DNA of 64,000 nt from Staphylococcus sp. KG4-3 (lineage in GTDB: Bacteria > Bacillota > Bacilli > Staphylococcales > Staphylococcaceae): assembly GCF_033597815.2 (NCBI RefSeq), contig NZ_CP166245.1, forward strand, positions 620,001 to 684,000. The letters run 5' to 3'. Below, piece after piece: positions 18,758 through 28,422 of this stretch (the stretch's first letter is position 1; each line of letters begins with the position of its first letter). The position numbers were made by a program, and so were the translations under genes. The notes beneath the pieces were generated by a model. The model was not told where the DNA came from and made no database searches. It saw only the letters and a list, made by a program, of their open reading frames with translations.

Positions 18758-19375
18758 ATGTTTAACAAGAAAAAAGATAAGTTCATGGTGAAACTAGAAG
18801 AAATGGTGTTCAATTTAGATAGAGCAGCAATTGAATTTGGGAAAATGGATTTTAATACACACTTAGATTTGAAAGCATACTCTGATAATATTAAAACATA
18901 TGAGTCGCACGGTGATGAATTAATGCATCAAGTGATTTCAGACTTAAACCAAACTTTTATTACACCAATCGAACGTGAGGATATCCTCTCTTTATGTAAT
19001 GCAATTGATGACGTATTAGACGCAATTGAAGAAACTTCAGGCATGTTTGAAATGTATTCTATTGAATATACTGATGAATATATGGCTGAATTTGTAGATA
19101 ATATTCAAAAAGCTATAGCAGAAATGAAATTAGCTGTTGGTTTATTAGTAGATAAAAAATTATCACACATGCGTATTCATTCTATTAATATTAAAGAATT
19201 TGAAACAAACTGTGATGGTATTTTACGTCAATCAATTAAACATATTTTTAATAGTGAAACAGACCCAATCACATTAATTAAAATAAAAGAAATATATGAA
19301 AGTTTAGAAGAAATTGCAGATAAATGCCAAGCCGTAGCAAATAACTTTGAAACTATAATAATGAAAAATAGCTAA
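18758..19375 (+). CDS. PitR/PhoU-like DUF47 phosphate transport regulator
   Basis: A 205-residue, all-helical DUF47 (PhoU-related) protein rich in acidic helices carrying E/D-x-x-x-D metal-binding patterns. Such proteins are encoded beside Pit phosphate transporters and are thought to regulate them. ATG 18758 follows GGAGG; the frame is open to 18713, but that part lacks a ribosome site. The pit gene begins 13 bases downstream, so the two form an operon. Confidence 0.88.
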   Translation: MFNKKKDKFMVKLEEMVFNLDRAAIEFGKMDFNTHLDLKAYSDNIKTYESHGDELMHQVISDLNQTFITPIEREDILSLCNAIDDVLDAIEETSGMFEMYSIEYTDEYMAEFVDNIQKAIAEMKLAVGLLVDKKLSHMRIHSINIKEFETNCDGILRQSIKHIFNSETDPITLIKIKEIYESLEEIADKCQAVANNFETIIMKNS

Positions 19376-19388
19376 GGAGTCCTAACTT

Positions 19389-20396
19389 ATGGAATATATT
19401 TTGATCATCACAGTAGCTATTGTTATTTTTTCACTTATATTTGACTTTATCAATGGTTTCCATGATACAGCCAATGCTGTCGCTACTGCTGTTTCAACGC
19501 GTGCCTTAACTCCTAGAACGGCTATACTTTTGGCATCTGTCATGAATTTTATAGGTGCTTTAACGTTCACTGGGGTTGCAGGAACAATAACTAAAGATAT
19601 CGTAGACCCATTTAAATTAGAAAATGGTCTAGTTGTAGTATTAGCAGCTATTATCGCTGCAATTTTCTGGAATTTATTAACTTGGTATTACGGTATACCA
19701 AGTTCATCTTCTCATGCATTGATAGGTTCTATCGCTGGCGCGGCAATTGCTTCACAAGGTTCATTTGCCGTATTACATTATCAAGGTTTTACAAAAATTA
19801 TAATTGTATTGCTTTTATCACCAGTCATTGCATTCTGTGTAGGGTTTATAATGTACTCGATTGTAAAAGTAGTATTTAAAAATGCGAACCTTACAAAAAC
19901 TAATCGTAATTTTAGATTCTTTCAAATTTTCACAGCGTCCTTACAATCGTTTTCACATGGTACGAATGACGCTCAAAAATCAATGGGGATTATTACATTA
20001 GCTTTAATTGTTGCAGGTATTCAAACGGGTTCTAGCGTAGAACCACAACTATGGGTTAAAATTTCCTGTGCTACTGCGATGGGATTAGGTACTGCTGTTG
20101 GTGGTTGGAAAATCATTAAAACAGTTGGTGGTAATATTATGAAAATACGACCAGCTAATGGAGCTGCAGCAGATTTATCATCTGCGTTAACTATATTTGT
20201 AGCATCATCACTACATTTCCCACTATCTACAACACACGTAGTTTCTTCATCTATCTTAGGTGTGGGATCTTCAAACCGTATTAAAGGCGTTAAGTGGAAT
20301 ACAGCACAACGTATGATTGTTACATGGGTTATTACATTACCAATTTCTGCAATAGTTGCAGCGTTAATTTATTACATTATTAATTTTTTCTTATAA
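19389..20396 (+). CDS. pit: Low-affinity inorganic phosphate transporter, PiT family
   Basis: Membrane protein of 335 residues with the two PiT family signatures: DFINGFHDTANAVATAVSTRA near residue 20 and SHGTNDAQKSMGI near residue 192. About ten helices. It takes up metal-phosphate with protons. AAGGAG precedes the ATG with good spacing. Downstream is a TGAGACA-type hairpin at 20420-20448. Confidence 0.93.
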   Translation: MEYILIITVAIVIFSLIFDFINGFHDTANAVATAVSTRALTPRTAILLASVMNFIGALTFTGVAGTITKDIVDPFKLENGLVVVLAAIIAAIFWNLLTWYYGIPSSSSHALIGSIAGAAIASQGSFAVLHYQGFTKIIIVLLLSPVIAFCVGFIMYSIVKVVFKNANLTKTNRNFRFFQIFTASLQSFSHGTNDAQKSMGIITLALIVAGIQTGSSVEPQLWVKISCATAMGLGTAVGGWKIIKTVGGNIMKIRPANGAAADLSSALTIFVASSLHFPLSTTHVVSSSILGVGSSNRIKGVKWNTAQRMIVTWVITLPISAIVAALIYYIINFFL

Positions 20397-20419
20397 TTTA
20401 AGATAAAGCATTCCAAAAG

Positions 20420-20448
20420 CGGCTGAGACAAATTAATTGTCTCAGCCG
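20420..20448. terminator. TGAGACA-type hairpin after pit
   Basis: Perfect 12-base arms (CGGCTGAGACAA/TTGTCTCAGCCG) separated by five bases. The T-run is weak, but the hairpin belongs to a recurring terminator family in this window. Confidence 0.65.
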
Positions 20449-20715
20449 TAATTATTTTATAGCAGTAGTTTTAAGGCACATTTCTTAATTTATTGAGTTA
20501 GTGGTATTTAGACATAAGCTTTTACTCAGGTGTGCACTTATAAAAATTAGTATTATTTATGTAAAAACTCCAGCTCTTGTAATAAATACATTCAGTTAAT
20601 GGAACTTACGCTTCAGTATTGGTTAGGATAAATCTTTTAACCTTATCAATCTTAGCTCTCATTGCCAGGGAAGACAATGAAAGCTATTAGATAAATTAAT
20701 TTTCTGTCTCACACT
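20420..20715. repeat. Dispersed intergenic repeat, copy 1
   Basis: Shares the leading TGAGACA hairpin, an identical 17-mer AATTTATTGAGTTAGTG (20487-20503), CCTTATCAAYCTTAG (20641-20655) and a TTAAWTTTCT-TCTC tail with copy 2 at 36654-36825. This copy is about 100 bases longer in the middle. No coding frame. Confidence 0.5.
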
Positions 20716-20772
20716 TTTTTGATTCAAATATAGTGGTATGGAAATGATAAATGGTTAAAATTCATGAGCACA

Positions 20773-20812
20773 AAATAATAGCCTGAGACATTTATGTCTC
20801 AGGCTATTATTT
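20773..20812. terminator. Bidirectional terminator between pit and the CHAP gene
   Basis: Perfect 18-bp stem (20773-20790 with 20795-20812) with a four-base loop, containing the TGAGACA core; T-rich on both outgoing strands. Confidence 0.88.
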
Positions 20813-20860
20813 GATTTGTTTTACGACTATCATCAGTTTATTCACATAATAAGTTTGTAA

Positions 20861-21667
20861 TTAGTGAATGTAATTATAACTTGAAGCTTGTGATGCAGGG
20901 ATAGTACGATAATCAACAGTACCTGGAGGTGTATTGTAATTCATTTCTGAAATTAGAATACTACCATCTGGATTTACTTGTTCTACGTAAGCAACGTGTC
21001 CAATAGGTCCTTCATAATTTTGCATGATTGAACCAGCACTTGGTGAATTATTTACTGTATAACCATCTGCAGCGGCATTGTTTGCCCAGTGGTCTGCGTT
21101 CCACCAATAAGTACTAATTGGTTGACCAGTTTCTGCTCTACGATTAAACACGTGCCAAGTACATTGTCCCCAATCATATAGGTTAGCATCACTTGCAGAT
21201 GATCCACCCGTATTCGTGTTTGGTGTTTCTGTTGAGCTTCCGCCCGCACCGCCAGTTCCTGTTGCACCAGGGATTGTTAATGTTTGATTAGGGTAGATGA
21301 TATAACCATTTAAATTATTGGCTGAAACAATTTCTTCAACTGAAACGCCATATTTATTTGCAATGATATTTAAAGACTCACCTGATTGTACAGTGTGAGT
21401 TGATCCACCAGAAGTAGCGTTTGAAGATGATTCTTGTCCCTGAGAACCACTTCCGCCAATTTCAATGACTTGGCCTGGGAATACAATGTTATTATTAATG
21501 TTATTATTTTGTTTAATTTCATCAATTGAAACACCGTATTGCTGTGAAATTGACCATAGTGACTCACCAGATTTTACTGTATGCTGTGTTGATGCATCAG
21601 CTTCATGATTTGCTATGAATGCTGCTGCACCTGAAGCAGCTGTTACTGCAAATGCTAACTTTTTCAA
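20861..21667 (-). CDS. Secreted LysM-CHAP peptidoglycan hydrolase (SsaA/Sle1-like)
   Basis: A 268-residue secreted protein: signal peptide (1-25, ending EADA), LysM domains at about 27-70 and 90-133 for peptidoglycan binding, a Ser/Gly/Asn-rich linker, and a C-terminal CHAP amidase/endopeptidase domain. Catalytic Cys is in WGQCTWHVF and His in GHVAYVEQV, with EMNYN completing the site. TTG 21667 has a strong GGAGGAG upstream. Staphylococcal proteins of this build split daughter-cell walls or peptide crosslinks. A WalR box lies upstream. Confidence 0.92.
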   Translation of the reverse strand: MKKLAFAVTAASGAAAFIANHEADASTQHTVKSGESLWSISQQYGVSIDEIKQNNNINNNIVFPGQVIEIGGSGSQGQESSSNATSGGSTHTVQSGESLNIIANKYGVSVEEIVSANNLNGYIIYPNQTLTIPGATGTGGAGGSSTETPNTNTGGSSASDANLYDWGQCTWHVFNRRAETGQPISTYWWNADHWANNAAADGYTVNNSPSAGSIMQNYEGPIGHVAYVEQVNPDGSILISEMNYNTPPGTVDYRTIPASQASSYNYIH

Positions 21668-21786
21668 AAAAACTCCTCCTTCAATGCCTATGTCTAACAG
21701 TGATTATTGAAATAAATACATGTCGTTAGTTTTTTTAATCTCAATTCACGTTTCATACTAACAAAAATCATTTGCTTTGTGTACGT

Positions 21787-21803
21787 TGTTATAAAGTTGT
21801 AAT
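21787..21803 (+). promoter_or_regulatory. WalR-box-like site upstream of the CHAP hydrolase
   Basis: TGTTAT-AAAGT-TGTAAT matches the WalR consensus TGTWAH-N5-TGTWAH exactly. It is 120 bases before the TTG start, in inverse orientation to the gene. WalKR controls CHAP hydrolases in S. aureus; binding here is inferred. The remainder of the 21668-22130 gap contains AT-rich divergent promoter sequence only. Confidence 0.5.
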
Positions 21804-22130
21804 ATTATTAATATTTAGTGTTTCACTGAGAATTGTTCGATAAATGCCTTTGTATAGACGTTTATAAGCATGTGTTACATTTCACTTGTAATTAACTTTA
21901 TTTAAAATGTAACATTAACTATTAACAAAATAGTAATTTTAACATTAAAATTGTTAGAAAATACATTCGTCATGTTTGCTAATCAATGAAACAGTGAACA
22001 TTTAAAGTATTAATAATTGCAATCGTAGGACATTGTGAAAATTTACATGCTATACATATATCCCATAAATGTTATGATTAAACGCATATTATTTTTATAA
22101 ATAGTTCTATAATGAGAAGGAGTGAGTAAA

Positions 22131-22796
22131 TTGGCTGAATCAACACAACATGTAAACAAGCAGCAAAACCAATCTAAAAACCAATCTAAATCACAGTCAC
22201 ATGCATATAGTAAAGTATGGCTATTCTTTATGTACTACTGGATTATTTTTGGTATTGGTTGCTATTTTGGGCAGTTCTTACCTATGGAATGGAGAAAACC
22301 ACTTTCATTCGTACTTCTTGCCTTAGTACTGATTACGGTTATCTTTAATCGGGCACGTAAATATGGTTTAGTAATTTCCCACATTTACGCGATTGTTGTA
22401 GGTTTATTATCTTATGCAACGTTCACTGCATATTTACAGAATTTAGGACCAGAGGTATTTTTCAAAAATATCATTTTAGCAATTTCAGCGTTTATTGTTT
22501 TTGGTATTATCGGCTATTTCTTAATTGGTAATGCGGCTAGTATGGGAAAATATTTATTTGTTACTTTAGTTGCGCTTATTATAGCAAGTTTAATCGGTAT
22601 GTTTATACAAAATCCAATTTTCCATACGATTATAACGGTAGTAGGCTTATTACTATTTTTACTCTATACTTTGTACGATTTCAATCGTATGAAGCGTGGG
22701 CAATTTTCTCCAAGAGAAATGGGCTTTAATTTATTTGTGAATCTGTTGCATATCATCAAGTATGTATTAAGACTTGCAACTAAGTTTAGAAAATAA
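22131..22796 (+). CDS. Multi-pass membrane protein of unknown function
   Basis: A 221-residue protein with a Gln/Asn/Ser/Lys-rich hydrophilic N-terminus (about 28 residues, with NQSK repeats) followed by roughly six membrane helices and a basic C-terminus. TTG 22131 is preferred because AGGAG lies 8 bases upstream; the GTG at 22122 overlaps that site. It stands alone, divergent from the CHAP hydrolase and followed by a terminator. I do not recognise a characterised family. Confidence 0.72.
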   Translation: MAESTQHVNKQQNQSKNQSKSQSHAYSKVWLFFMYYWIIFGIGCYFGQFLPMEWRKPLSFVLLALVLITVIFNRARKYGLVISHIYAIVVGLLSYATFTAYLQNLGPEVFFKNIILAISAFIVFGIIGYFLIGNAASMGKYLFVTLVALIIASLIGMFIQNPIFHTIITVVGLLLFLLYTLYDFNRMKRGQFSPREMGFNLFVNLLHIIKYVLRLATKFRK

Positions 22797-22825
22797 TAAA
22801 ATTTTAATAATCAATTTGATGAAGA

Positions 22826-22875
22826 CACCTTCAAAAAGACCTTGTGAAATGAGAGGTTTTTTGAAGGTGATTTTT
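22826..22875 (+). terminator. Terminator
   Basis: CACCTTCAAAA pairs with TTTTGAAGGTG, with an inner CCT/AGG pair, followed by ATTTTT. The rest of the 22797-23114 gap is the rbf upstream region without clear sites. Confidence 0.8.
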
Positions 22876-23114
22876 ATTTGATATCATTTTTTGATGAAAC
22901 AGTCTTTTTAAATTTTAAAAAATACAATGCAACATTTTTAAAATTGAGTTTAATTAATGAAAAAAGTTGACAAAATTATTTGTTTTATACAAAATTATCT
23001 AAAGACAAAAAATACTTATTTAAATAATTAAGATATAAAGTACCAACTTTAGCTTTTATGATAGAGTGACATTTTAATGCATAGCGTATGACAATATTTG
23101 AAAGAGGTTAAATT

Positions 23115-25265
23115 ATGAAAGCGCAGTGCTTAAATATTATTTCTAAGGATAATTATCCTACGAAACGTGTAGCTGACGGCTTATTACTAATATTTCCTTT
23201 AAAAGGAATCACAGAGATACAACATTTTATAACAGATATAGAAGTTGAAAATGACTTGTTTATAATCAATAACTCTGAAATTTTTACAATTAAAAGGAAT
23301 GAACAAGCGATTAAGTTGTACATTGCAAGTGATTGGTTTTATGAGCGTGGCTATGATTTTTTTGCTTATCAATATACATCTAACTTAATCCAATCTTCCA
23401 ATGCATTATTCCAATCTATACTTAGCTTAACTCAGCATCAATTAAATCAAACGTTGACTGAACCATTGTTTGAGTCCTACATGAATAATATTGTCGATAT
23501 TATTGCTTCTGAAGCAAAAGTCGACATAAAATATTTGAAACAACAAACAGACTATTCATTTTATGGTATTACAGGAGAAATACTGGATTATGTTAACAAC
23601 CATTTAGAAGAAAAATTAACGTTAAAAGAAATTGCTAATAAACTTTTTATTTCGCAATCAAATATATCGACGCAATTTTATAATACGTTGGGGATGAGCT
23701 TTAAAACATATATAGATACTTTAAAACTTTCAACATCGATATCCAGCTTACTAACAGGGAAATCTACAATAAGCGAGGTATCCGACTACTATGGATTTAG
23801 CAATTCTGCTATCTATAGTAAAAAGTTTAAACATTATTTTGGTTATTCACCTAAGGACTATCGTCTACTTTCAAAATTGGATAAATCATTTCCTTTTACA
23901 TCAGAGGATTATAATACTAGTGCAATCGCTGAAATTCAGAATATAATAGCTGAACGACTTAACAAACTTAATGTTCAAAATAATTATATATGTATTGATC
24001 TACAGCATATTAAAGAGTCTACTAACGATACTATTGTAATTCAAATTCATAGTATAGAAGAGTTTCATAATTTGTTTGCGAATAAAAGTATGAGTTATCT
24101 ATTTGAAGGTACACAAAAAGTGATTATTTATTGCATGATAGATCCGAGAAAGTTACGGGAAACATTTATGGATAAATCTTATGGCTTGATTAATTTTGTT
24201 TATCACGCAAATGTGAATCTTGCGTTTCAAATTACTAGTAATGACGATGTTAATATATATATCGATCAAATATATAGTCAATATCAAGCTTATTTACAGG
24301 CACATCCAGAATTGTCAGAAAAACATATGCATTCAGTGAGTTACATCTTTAATGTTGAGAGTATGACTATCAAAGAAATTTATCGTAATATTATTAAAAT
24401 TCAGCAGTATAGAGAGCATGTGAAATTTGGAATTGATATTACACATTTATTCAATAACCCTGAATATTTTAAATTGATGGAGAAGCAGATGAAACGTATA
24501 GGATTTGATTATTTCTTTATAGATAATCATAAATTAACTTCTCCTTATTTGAGTGAAGATCATGAAGACTTGCTTATAAAACAAGTGTTTAAGTTTAGTA
24601 ATATTAAAAAGATTATGAATGATATGGAATTGGAAGAGAGAGCATACTTTCTTTTGAATGTGCATAATAATTACTTATTAAATGATGACAATATGGAAAT
24701 TATCGAAAGTCCGCCGTTATTGATGGGTATGTTTAAACAGATGCGTGAATATTTTACAGGCGTTGGGATAGATTTATTCCAGCAACAAGGTGAGAAAAAT
24801 GCATTATATTTATATGATCAAAAAGGATTTCGCTCTGTTTTAGGTAATATGTATGAAAGAATAATGGAGAAAATGAGATATGAAGTGAAAGATTTTGAAT
24901 ATTATACGATAGTAAATCAACCAGAGAAAATTTCAATTTTTATAAATGATTGGCGTATAGGGGAAAGTGAAACTGCAGAAAGTGAATCGCAAAATATACA
25001 AATACATTTAAATTTTAAAGATAAGGCTTTGAAACGTCCTTATATTATTTTTTATGAAAAAATAAATAGTACGTTTGGAAATATAAATGGTATTATTGCG
25101 CCAGCTTTAAGAATTGAATATACGTGGTCAGATGAATTAATTAGCAAAATCGATGAGTATAATAAACCGCATTTTAGCGTTATGCAACATCATTTTGAAG
25201 AAGAGAATTTGACTATTGATTTAAATTATAATACTGTTCATATTATTGATATTTACAAAAATTAA
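23115..25265 (+). CDS. rbf: AraC-family regulator Rbf (biofilm regulator)
   Basis: Large AraC/XylS regulator of 716 residues. The two helix-turn-helix motifs of the DNA-binding domain lie at about residues 155-252, with KLTLKEIANKLFISQSNIS and a second helix pair near GFSNSAIYSKKFKHYFGYSPKDYR. The long remainder (260-716) has no motif I can name. In S. aureus Rbf promotes polysaccharide intercellular adhesin synthesis through SarX and the ica operon. The sarX gene next door strongly supports the assignment. AAAGAGG precedes the ATG. Confidence 0.88.
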   Translation: MKAQCLNIISKDNYPTKRVADGLLLIFPLKGITEIQHFITDIEVENDLFIINNSEIFTIKRNEQAIKLYIASDWFYERGYDFFAYQYTSNLIQSSNALFQSILSLTQHQLNQTLTEPLFESYMNNIVDIIASEAKVDIKYLKQQTDYSFYGITGEILDYVNNHLEEKLTLKEIANKLFISQSNISTQFYNTLGMSFKTYIDTLKLSTSISSLLTGKSTISEVSDYYGFSNSAIYSKKFKHYFGYSPKDYRLLSKLDKSFPFTSEDYNTSAIAEIQNIIAERLNKLNVQNNYICIDLQHIKESTNDTIVIQIHSIEEFHNLFANKSMSYLFEGTQKVIIYCMIDPRKLRETFMDKSYGLINFVYHANVNLAFQITSNDDVNIYIDQIYSQYQAYLQAHPELSEKHMHSVSYIFNVESMTIKEIYRNIIKIQQYREHVKFGIDITHLFNNPEYFKLMEKQMKRIGFDYFFIDNHKLTSPYLSEDHEDLLIKQVFKFSNIKKIMNDMELEERAYFLLNVHNNYLLNDDNMEIIESPPLLMGMFKQMREYFTGVGIDLFQQQGEKNALYLYDQKGFRSVLGNMYERIMEKMRYEVKDFEYYTIVNQPEKISIFINDWRIGESETAESESQNIQIHLNFKDKALKRPYIIFYEKINSTFGNINGIIAPALRIEYTWSDELISKIDEYNKPHFSVMQHHFEEENLTIDLNYNTVHIIDIYKN

Positions 25266-25433
25266 AACATTATTATATTTCACCTCTTTTGAAAATATGC
25301 GTGGCAAAATATAATTTATCGTTATTCGTAATTTTGACAAATCTATAATTATAAATAATAAGGACATAGACTTGTAATTTATGGATAATTGTATTGTATT
25401 GCTTACTTACTAGCATTTGGAGGTGTAACAACA

Positions 25434-25790
25434 GTGAATAAAGACAAAAAAGAGCAATTTTTAAATATTTACAAAAAATACAAAAGTTTAATGCACTACA
25501 TTGAATCAAACTACAAATTGACTATGAATGACGTTGCAATTTTAGAATTGATAGAACAAAATTGTAGTGAAAATAACATGTTAATGCAGCCATTTCTAAA
25601 AATTGCAACTACTGAACTTGAGTTAAGTAGGACTAAGGTGCTTGCATCGATTCGCAGATTGATTGATCAAGATAGAGTAAGCAAAATACGTTCAACTGAA
25701 GATGAACGTAAAGTATACTTATTTATGGATAATGAAAATGCGCAAAACTATAAAATTTTATTAGATGATATTGAAGGATATGTAAAATAA
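25434..25790 (+). CDS. sarX: SarA-family regulator SarX
   Basis: Single-domain winged-helix SarA-family protein of 118 residues. The hallmark KIRSTEDERKVYLFM segment of the family wing (basic residues plus DER) is near residue 86. GTG 25434 has GGAGGTG upstream, and the length equals the known SarX to within a residue. SarX represses agr and supports biofilm formation in staphylococci. It lies 168 bases downstream of rbf, its known activator. Confidence 0.88.
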   Translation: MNKDKKEQFLNIYKKYKSLMHYIESNYKLTMNDVAILELIEQNCSENNMLMQPFLKIATTELELSRTKVLASIRRLIDQDRVSKIRSTEDERKVYLFMDNENAQNYKILLDDIEGYVK

Positions 25791-25842
25791 ATAAAAGTAT
25801 ATTTTAACGGCTTTAATAGTCTAAATAAAATAATAAAATAAA

Positions 25843-25886
25843 AAGCTACAGGTATTTACTTTATATGGTAAGTATCTGTAGTTTTT
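25843..25886 (+). terminator. Terminator of sarX
   Basis: AGCTACAG pairs with CTGTAGT, with an inner TATTTAC/GTAAGTA stem, followed by a T-run. Confidence 0.85.
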
Positions 25887-26001
25887 ATAGTTTAAAAGGA
25901 CTTGAGTTCAACTGATGTGCGTAAATCTATATTCTAAAGCAAAAATATTGTATAATATATCATATTAATAGATGTAGTAATCGAGAAAGCGAGATGAAAT
26001 C

Positions 26002-26718
26002 ATGGGACGTAAGTGGAATAATATTAAAGAAAAAAAGGCCCAAAAAGATAAAAATACAAGTAAAATTTATGCGAAGTTTGGTAAAGAGATTTATGTAGCA
26101 GCTAAATCAGGTGAACCTGACCCACATGCCAACCAAGCTTTACGTTTAACATTAGAACGTGCCAAAACTTATTCAGTTCCGAACCACATTATTGAGAAAG
26201 CAATTGAAAAAGCTAAGGGATCTGGTGAAGAAAATTATGATGAATTAAGGTATGAAGGTTTTGGTCCAAATGGTTCAATGATTATTGTTGATGCTTTGAC
26301 AGACAATGTAAATAGAACTGCTTCAGATGTACGTGCAGCATTCGGTAAAAATGGAGGCAATATGGGTGTATCAGGATCAGTCGCTTATATGTTTGAATAT
26401 ACAGCTGTATTTGGTTTTGAAGGTAAATCAGTAGACGATACATTAGAAGAATTAATGGAAAAAGATGTGGACGTTAGAGATGTGATTGATGAAAATGGAT
26501 TAACTATTGTATATGCTGAACCAGACCAATTTGCTCAAGTACAAGATGCATTAAGAGAAATAGGTATTGATACTTTTAAAGTTGCGGAATTTGAAATGTT
26601 ACCTCAATCTGATATTGAATTATCAAAAGAAGATCAGGAACAATTCGAAACACTTGTTGAAGTATTAGAAGATTTAGATGATGTGCAAAACGTATTTCAT
26701 AACGTGGATTTGAAATAA
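26002..26718 (+). CDS. YebC/PmpR-family protein
   Basis: A 238-residue YebC/TACO1-type protein. It starts [18 protein letters not shown] and contains the family's KNGGNMG loop near residue 115 and the acidic C-terminal domain. The family binds nucleic acid; members have been described as transcription regulators and, more recently, as factors easing ribosome stalling at proline runs. The MGRKWNNI start marks the YeeN-like paralogue rather than the MAGHSKW class. The cupin gene starts one base after its stop. Confidence 0.88.
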   Translation: MGRKWNNIKEKKAQKDKNTSKIYAKFGKEIYVAAKSGEPDPHANQALRLTLERAKTYSVPNHIIEKAIEKAKGSGEENYDELRYEGFGPNGSMIIVDALTDNVNRTASDVRAAFGKNGGNMGVSGSVAYMFEYTAVFGFEGKSVDDTLEELMEKDVDVRDVIDENGLTIVYAEPDQFAQVQDALREIGIDTFKVAEFEMLPQSDIELSKEDQEQFETLVEVLEDLDDVQNVFHNVDLK

Positions 26719-26719
26719 T

Positions 26720-27226
26720 ATGAATCAACACATACAATCATGGATTTCACAATTACAACTGCAACCGCACCCAGAAGGTGGTTTTTATAAAGAAGTAATT
26801 AAAGGTACTACAGATGATACAAATCAAAGAGCGCAGTATTCTAGTATTTATTTCTTATTAACGCATGACAATATTTCACATTTCCATCGTATAGATGCAG
26901 ATGAAATTTGGTATTATCATGATGGTGATTCACTTACGATTCATATGATTCATCCTGATGGTAGATATGAACAAGTATCTTTAGGGAAGAATATAGAAGC
27001 GGGTGACGTATTACAGTATGTAGTACCAAAAGGAACCATATTCGCATCATCAGTTGAAGGGCAAAATGATTACGCACTTGTTGGATGCATGTGTCAACCT
27101 GCATTTGAGTTTGAACATTTTGAATTATTGAGCCAAAGTTGGTTAAACGAACAATATCCTAACTTAGAAGATATCAATATGCGTTATGCATTATCTTCTG
27201 AAGCCATTGAACAAAACAAATTTTAA
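26720..27226 (+). CDS. Cupin-domain protein (DUF985/cupin_5)
   Basis: A 168-residue single-cupin protein. The first cupin motif includes the acid/His region FHRIDADEIWYYHDGDSLTIH; the second is around VPKGTIFASSV. DUF985 members resemble sugar-nucleotide epimerase folds, but their function is unknown. It is co-transcribed with yebC. No separate strong ribosome site precedes it, so coupling is likely. Terminator at 27243-27286. Confidence 0.8.
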   Translation: MNQHIQSWISQLQLQPHPEGGFYKEVIKGTTDDTNQRAQYSSIYFLLTHDNISHFHRIDADEIWYYHDGDSLTIHMIHPDGRYEQVSLGKNIEAGDVLQYVVPKGTIFASSVEGQNDYALVGCMCQPAFEFEHFELLSQSWLNEQYPNLEDINMRYALSSEAIEQNKF

Positions 27227-27242
27227 ATTCTATAAAAAATAG

Positions 27243-27286
27243 ATTCGAGAGCCCGAGACATTACTTTATGTCTCGGGCTCTCGAAT
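27243..27286. terminator. Bidirectional terminator (TGAGACA/CGAGACA family)
   Basis: Perfect 18-bp stem with arms ATTCGAGAGCCCGAGACA and its complement around an eight-base loop, serving the convergent cupin and methyltransferase genes. Confidence 0.85.
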
Positions 27287-27309
27287 TCTTAAGAATTTTT
27301 CACTTTATG

Positions 27310-28422
27310 TTATTTTGCAGTGCCAAATACTTCTTTTGCAATTTCTACTACATAAGCAAGTTTTTGCCATTGTGCATCTTCCGTAAGTTTATTACCTTCT
27401 TCGGTAGAGGCAAATCCACATTGAGGACTCAAACAAATTTGATCTAATTTCACATATTGTTGAGCTTCTTCAATGCGCTTAAGTATAGTATTTTTATCCT
27501 CAAGTTCACCAGTTTTTGAAGTGAATAAACCTAGTACTGCTGCTGATTTATCATTTGGGAAATAGCGTAAAGGTTCAAAGTCTCCAGAGCGATCATCATC
27601 ATATTCTAAGAAAAATCCGCCTAAATTTTCTTGGAATAAATAAGGAGCTACTGGTTCGTAACCACCTGAAATTGCCCAAGTAGACTGGTAGTTACCTCGA
27701 CAAACGTGTGTTGTAATGAGTAAATCTTCTGGCAATCCTTGTACTGCTTCGTTGACGACACGGAATGCGAGTTGACGTGCGGCTTCTTTTTCATCTTCGG
27801 TGCGATCACGACCACGTGTTTTTTGAGTTCCTGATGTTAGGTTTGCCCAATAAACATCATCTAATTGAATATAACGCGCGCCCAGTTCATAAAATTTTAA
27901 TAGGCTATCATGATATGCTTTAGCAACATCATGTGAATACGCTTCAATATCTGGATATATTGTTTCATTCAAAATGTTTGGATGGAACAGTTGGTTAGGG
28001 CTAGGAATAGAGACTTTTGATGTCCCGCGGCCGTTTACTTTTTCATGTAAGAATTGGAAATGTTCAAAATGGGGATGGTTCGGGTTAAATGCAACCTTGT
28101 CTACAATCTTCACATTATGATTTCTAGTTTCAACACCTTCGAATTCTAAACCGTGTTCAGATGTATAGCCTTGAACACCTTCTAAGTTTTCTAAGAAGTC
28201 AAAATGCCACCAACTTCTACGAAATTCTCCATCTGTAATACTATGTAACCCTACTTCTAATTGTTTTTCGATGATATGTTCAATCTCTTCATCTTCAATA
28301 GCTTTCAATGTTTGTGAATCTATTACATTATTTTTATAGTCTTGTCGTGCTTCTTTTAAGCGATCTGGTCGTAATAAACTACCAACATGATCTGCTCTAA
28401 ATGGTCTATGGATAACTGTCAT
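27310..28422 (-). CDS. MetE-like (YxjG/YxjH) cobalamin-independent methyltransferase
   Basis: A 370-residue single-barrel protein corresponding to the C-terminal catalytic half of MetE. The zinc-site segments HVCRGN and CLSPQCGF supply the His and Cys ligands, and RADHVGSLLRP opens the barrel. Such short homologues in Bacillus (YxjG, YxjH) act in methionine synthesis or salvage with a methyl donor not firmly known. No SAM riboswitch or T-box is seen in the 5' region. Monocistronic, divergent from the DUF402 gene. Confidence 0.85.
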   Translation of the reverse strand: MTVIHRPFRADHVGSLLRPDRLKEARQDYKNNVIDSQTLKAIEDEEIEHIIEKQLEVGLHSITDGEFRRSWWHFDFLENLEGVQGYTSEHGLEFEGVETRNHNVKIVDKVAFNPNHPHFEHFQFLHEKVNGRGTSKVSIPSPNQLFHPNILNETIYPDIEAYSHDVAKAYHDSLLKFYELGARYIQLDDVYWANLTSGTQKTRGRDRTEDEKEAARQLAFRVVNEAVQGLPEDLLITTHVCRGNYQSTWAISGGYEPVAPYLFQENLGGFFLEYDDDRSGDFEPLRYFPNDKSAAVLGLFTSKTGELEDKNTILKRIEEAQQYVKLDQICLSPQCGFASTEEGNKLTEDAQWQKLAYVVEIAKEVFGTAK

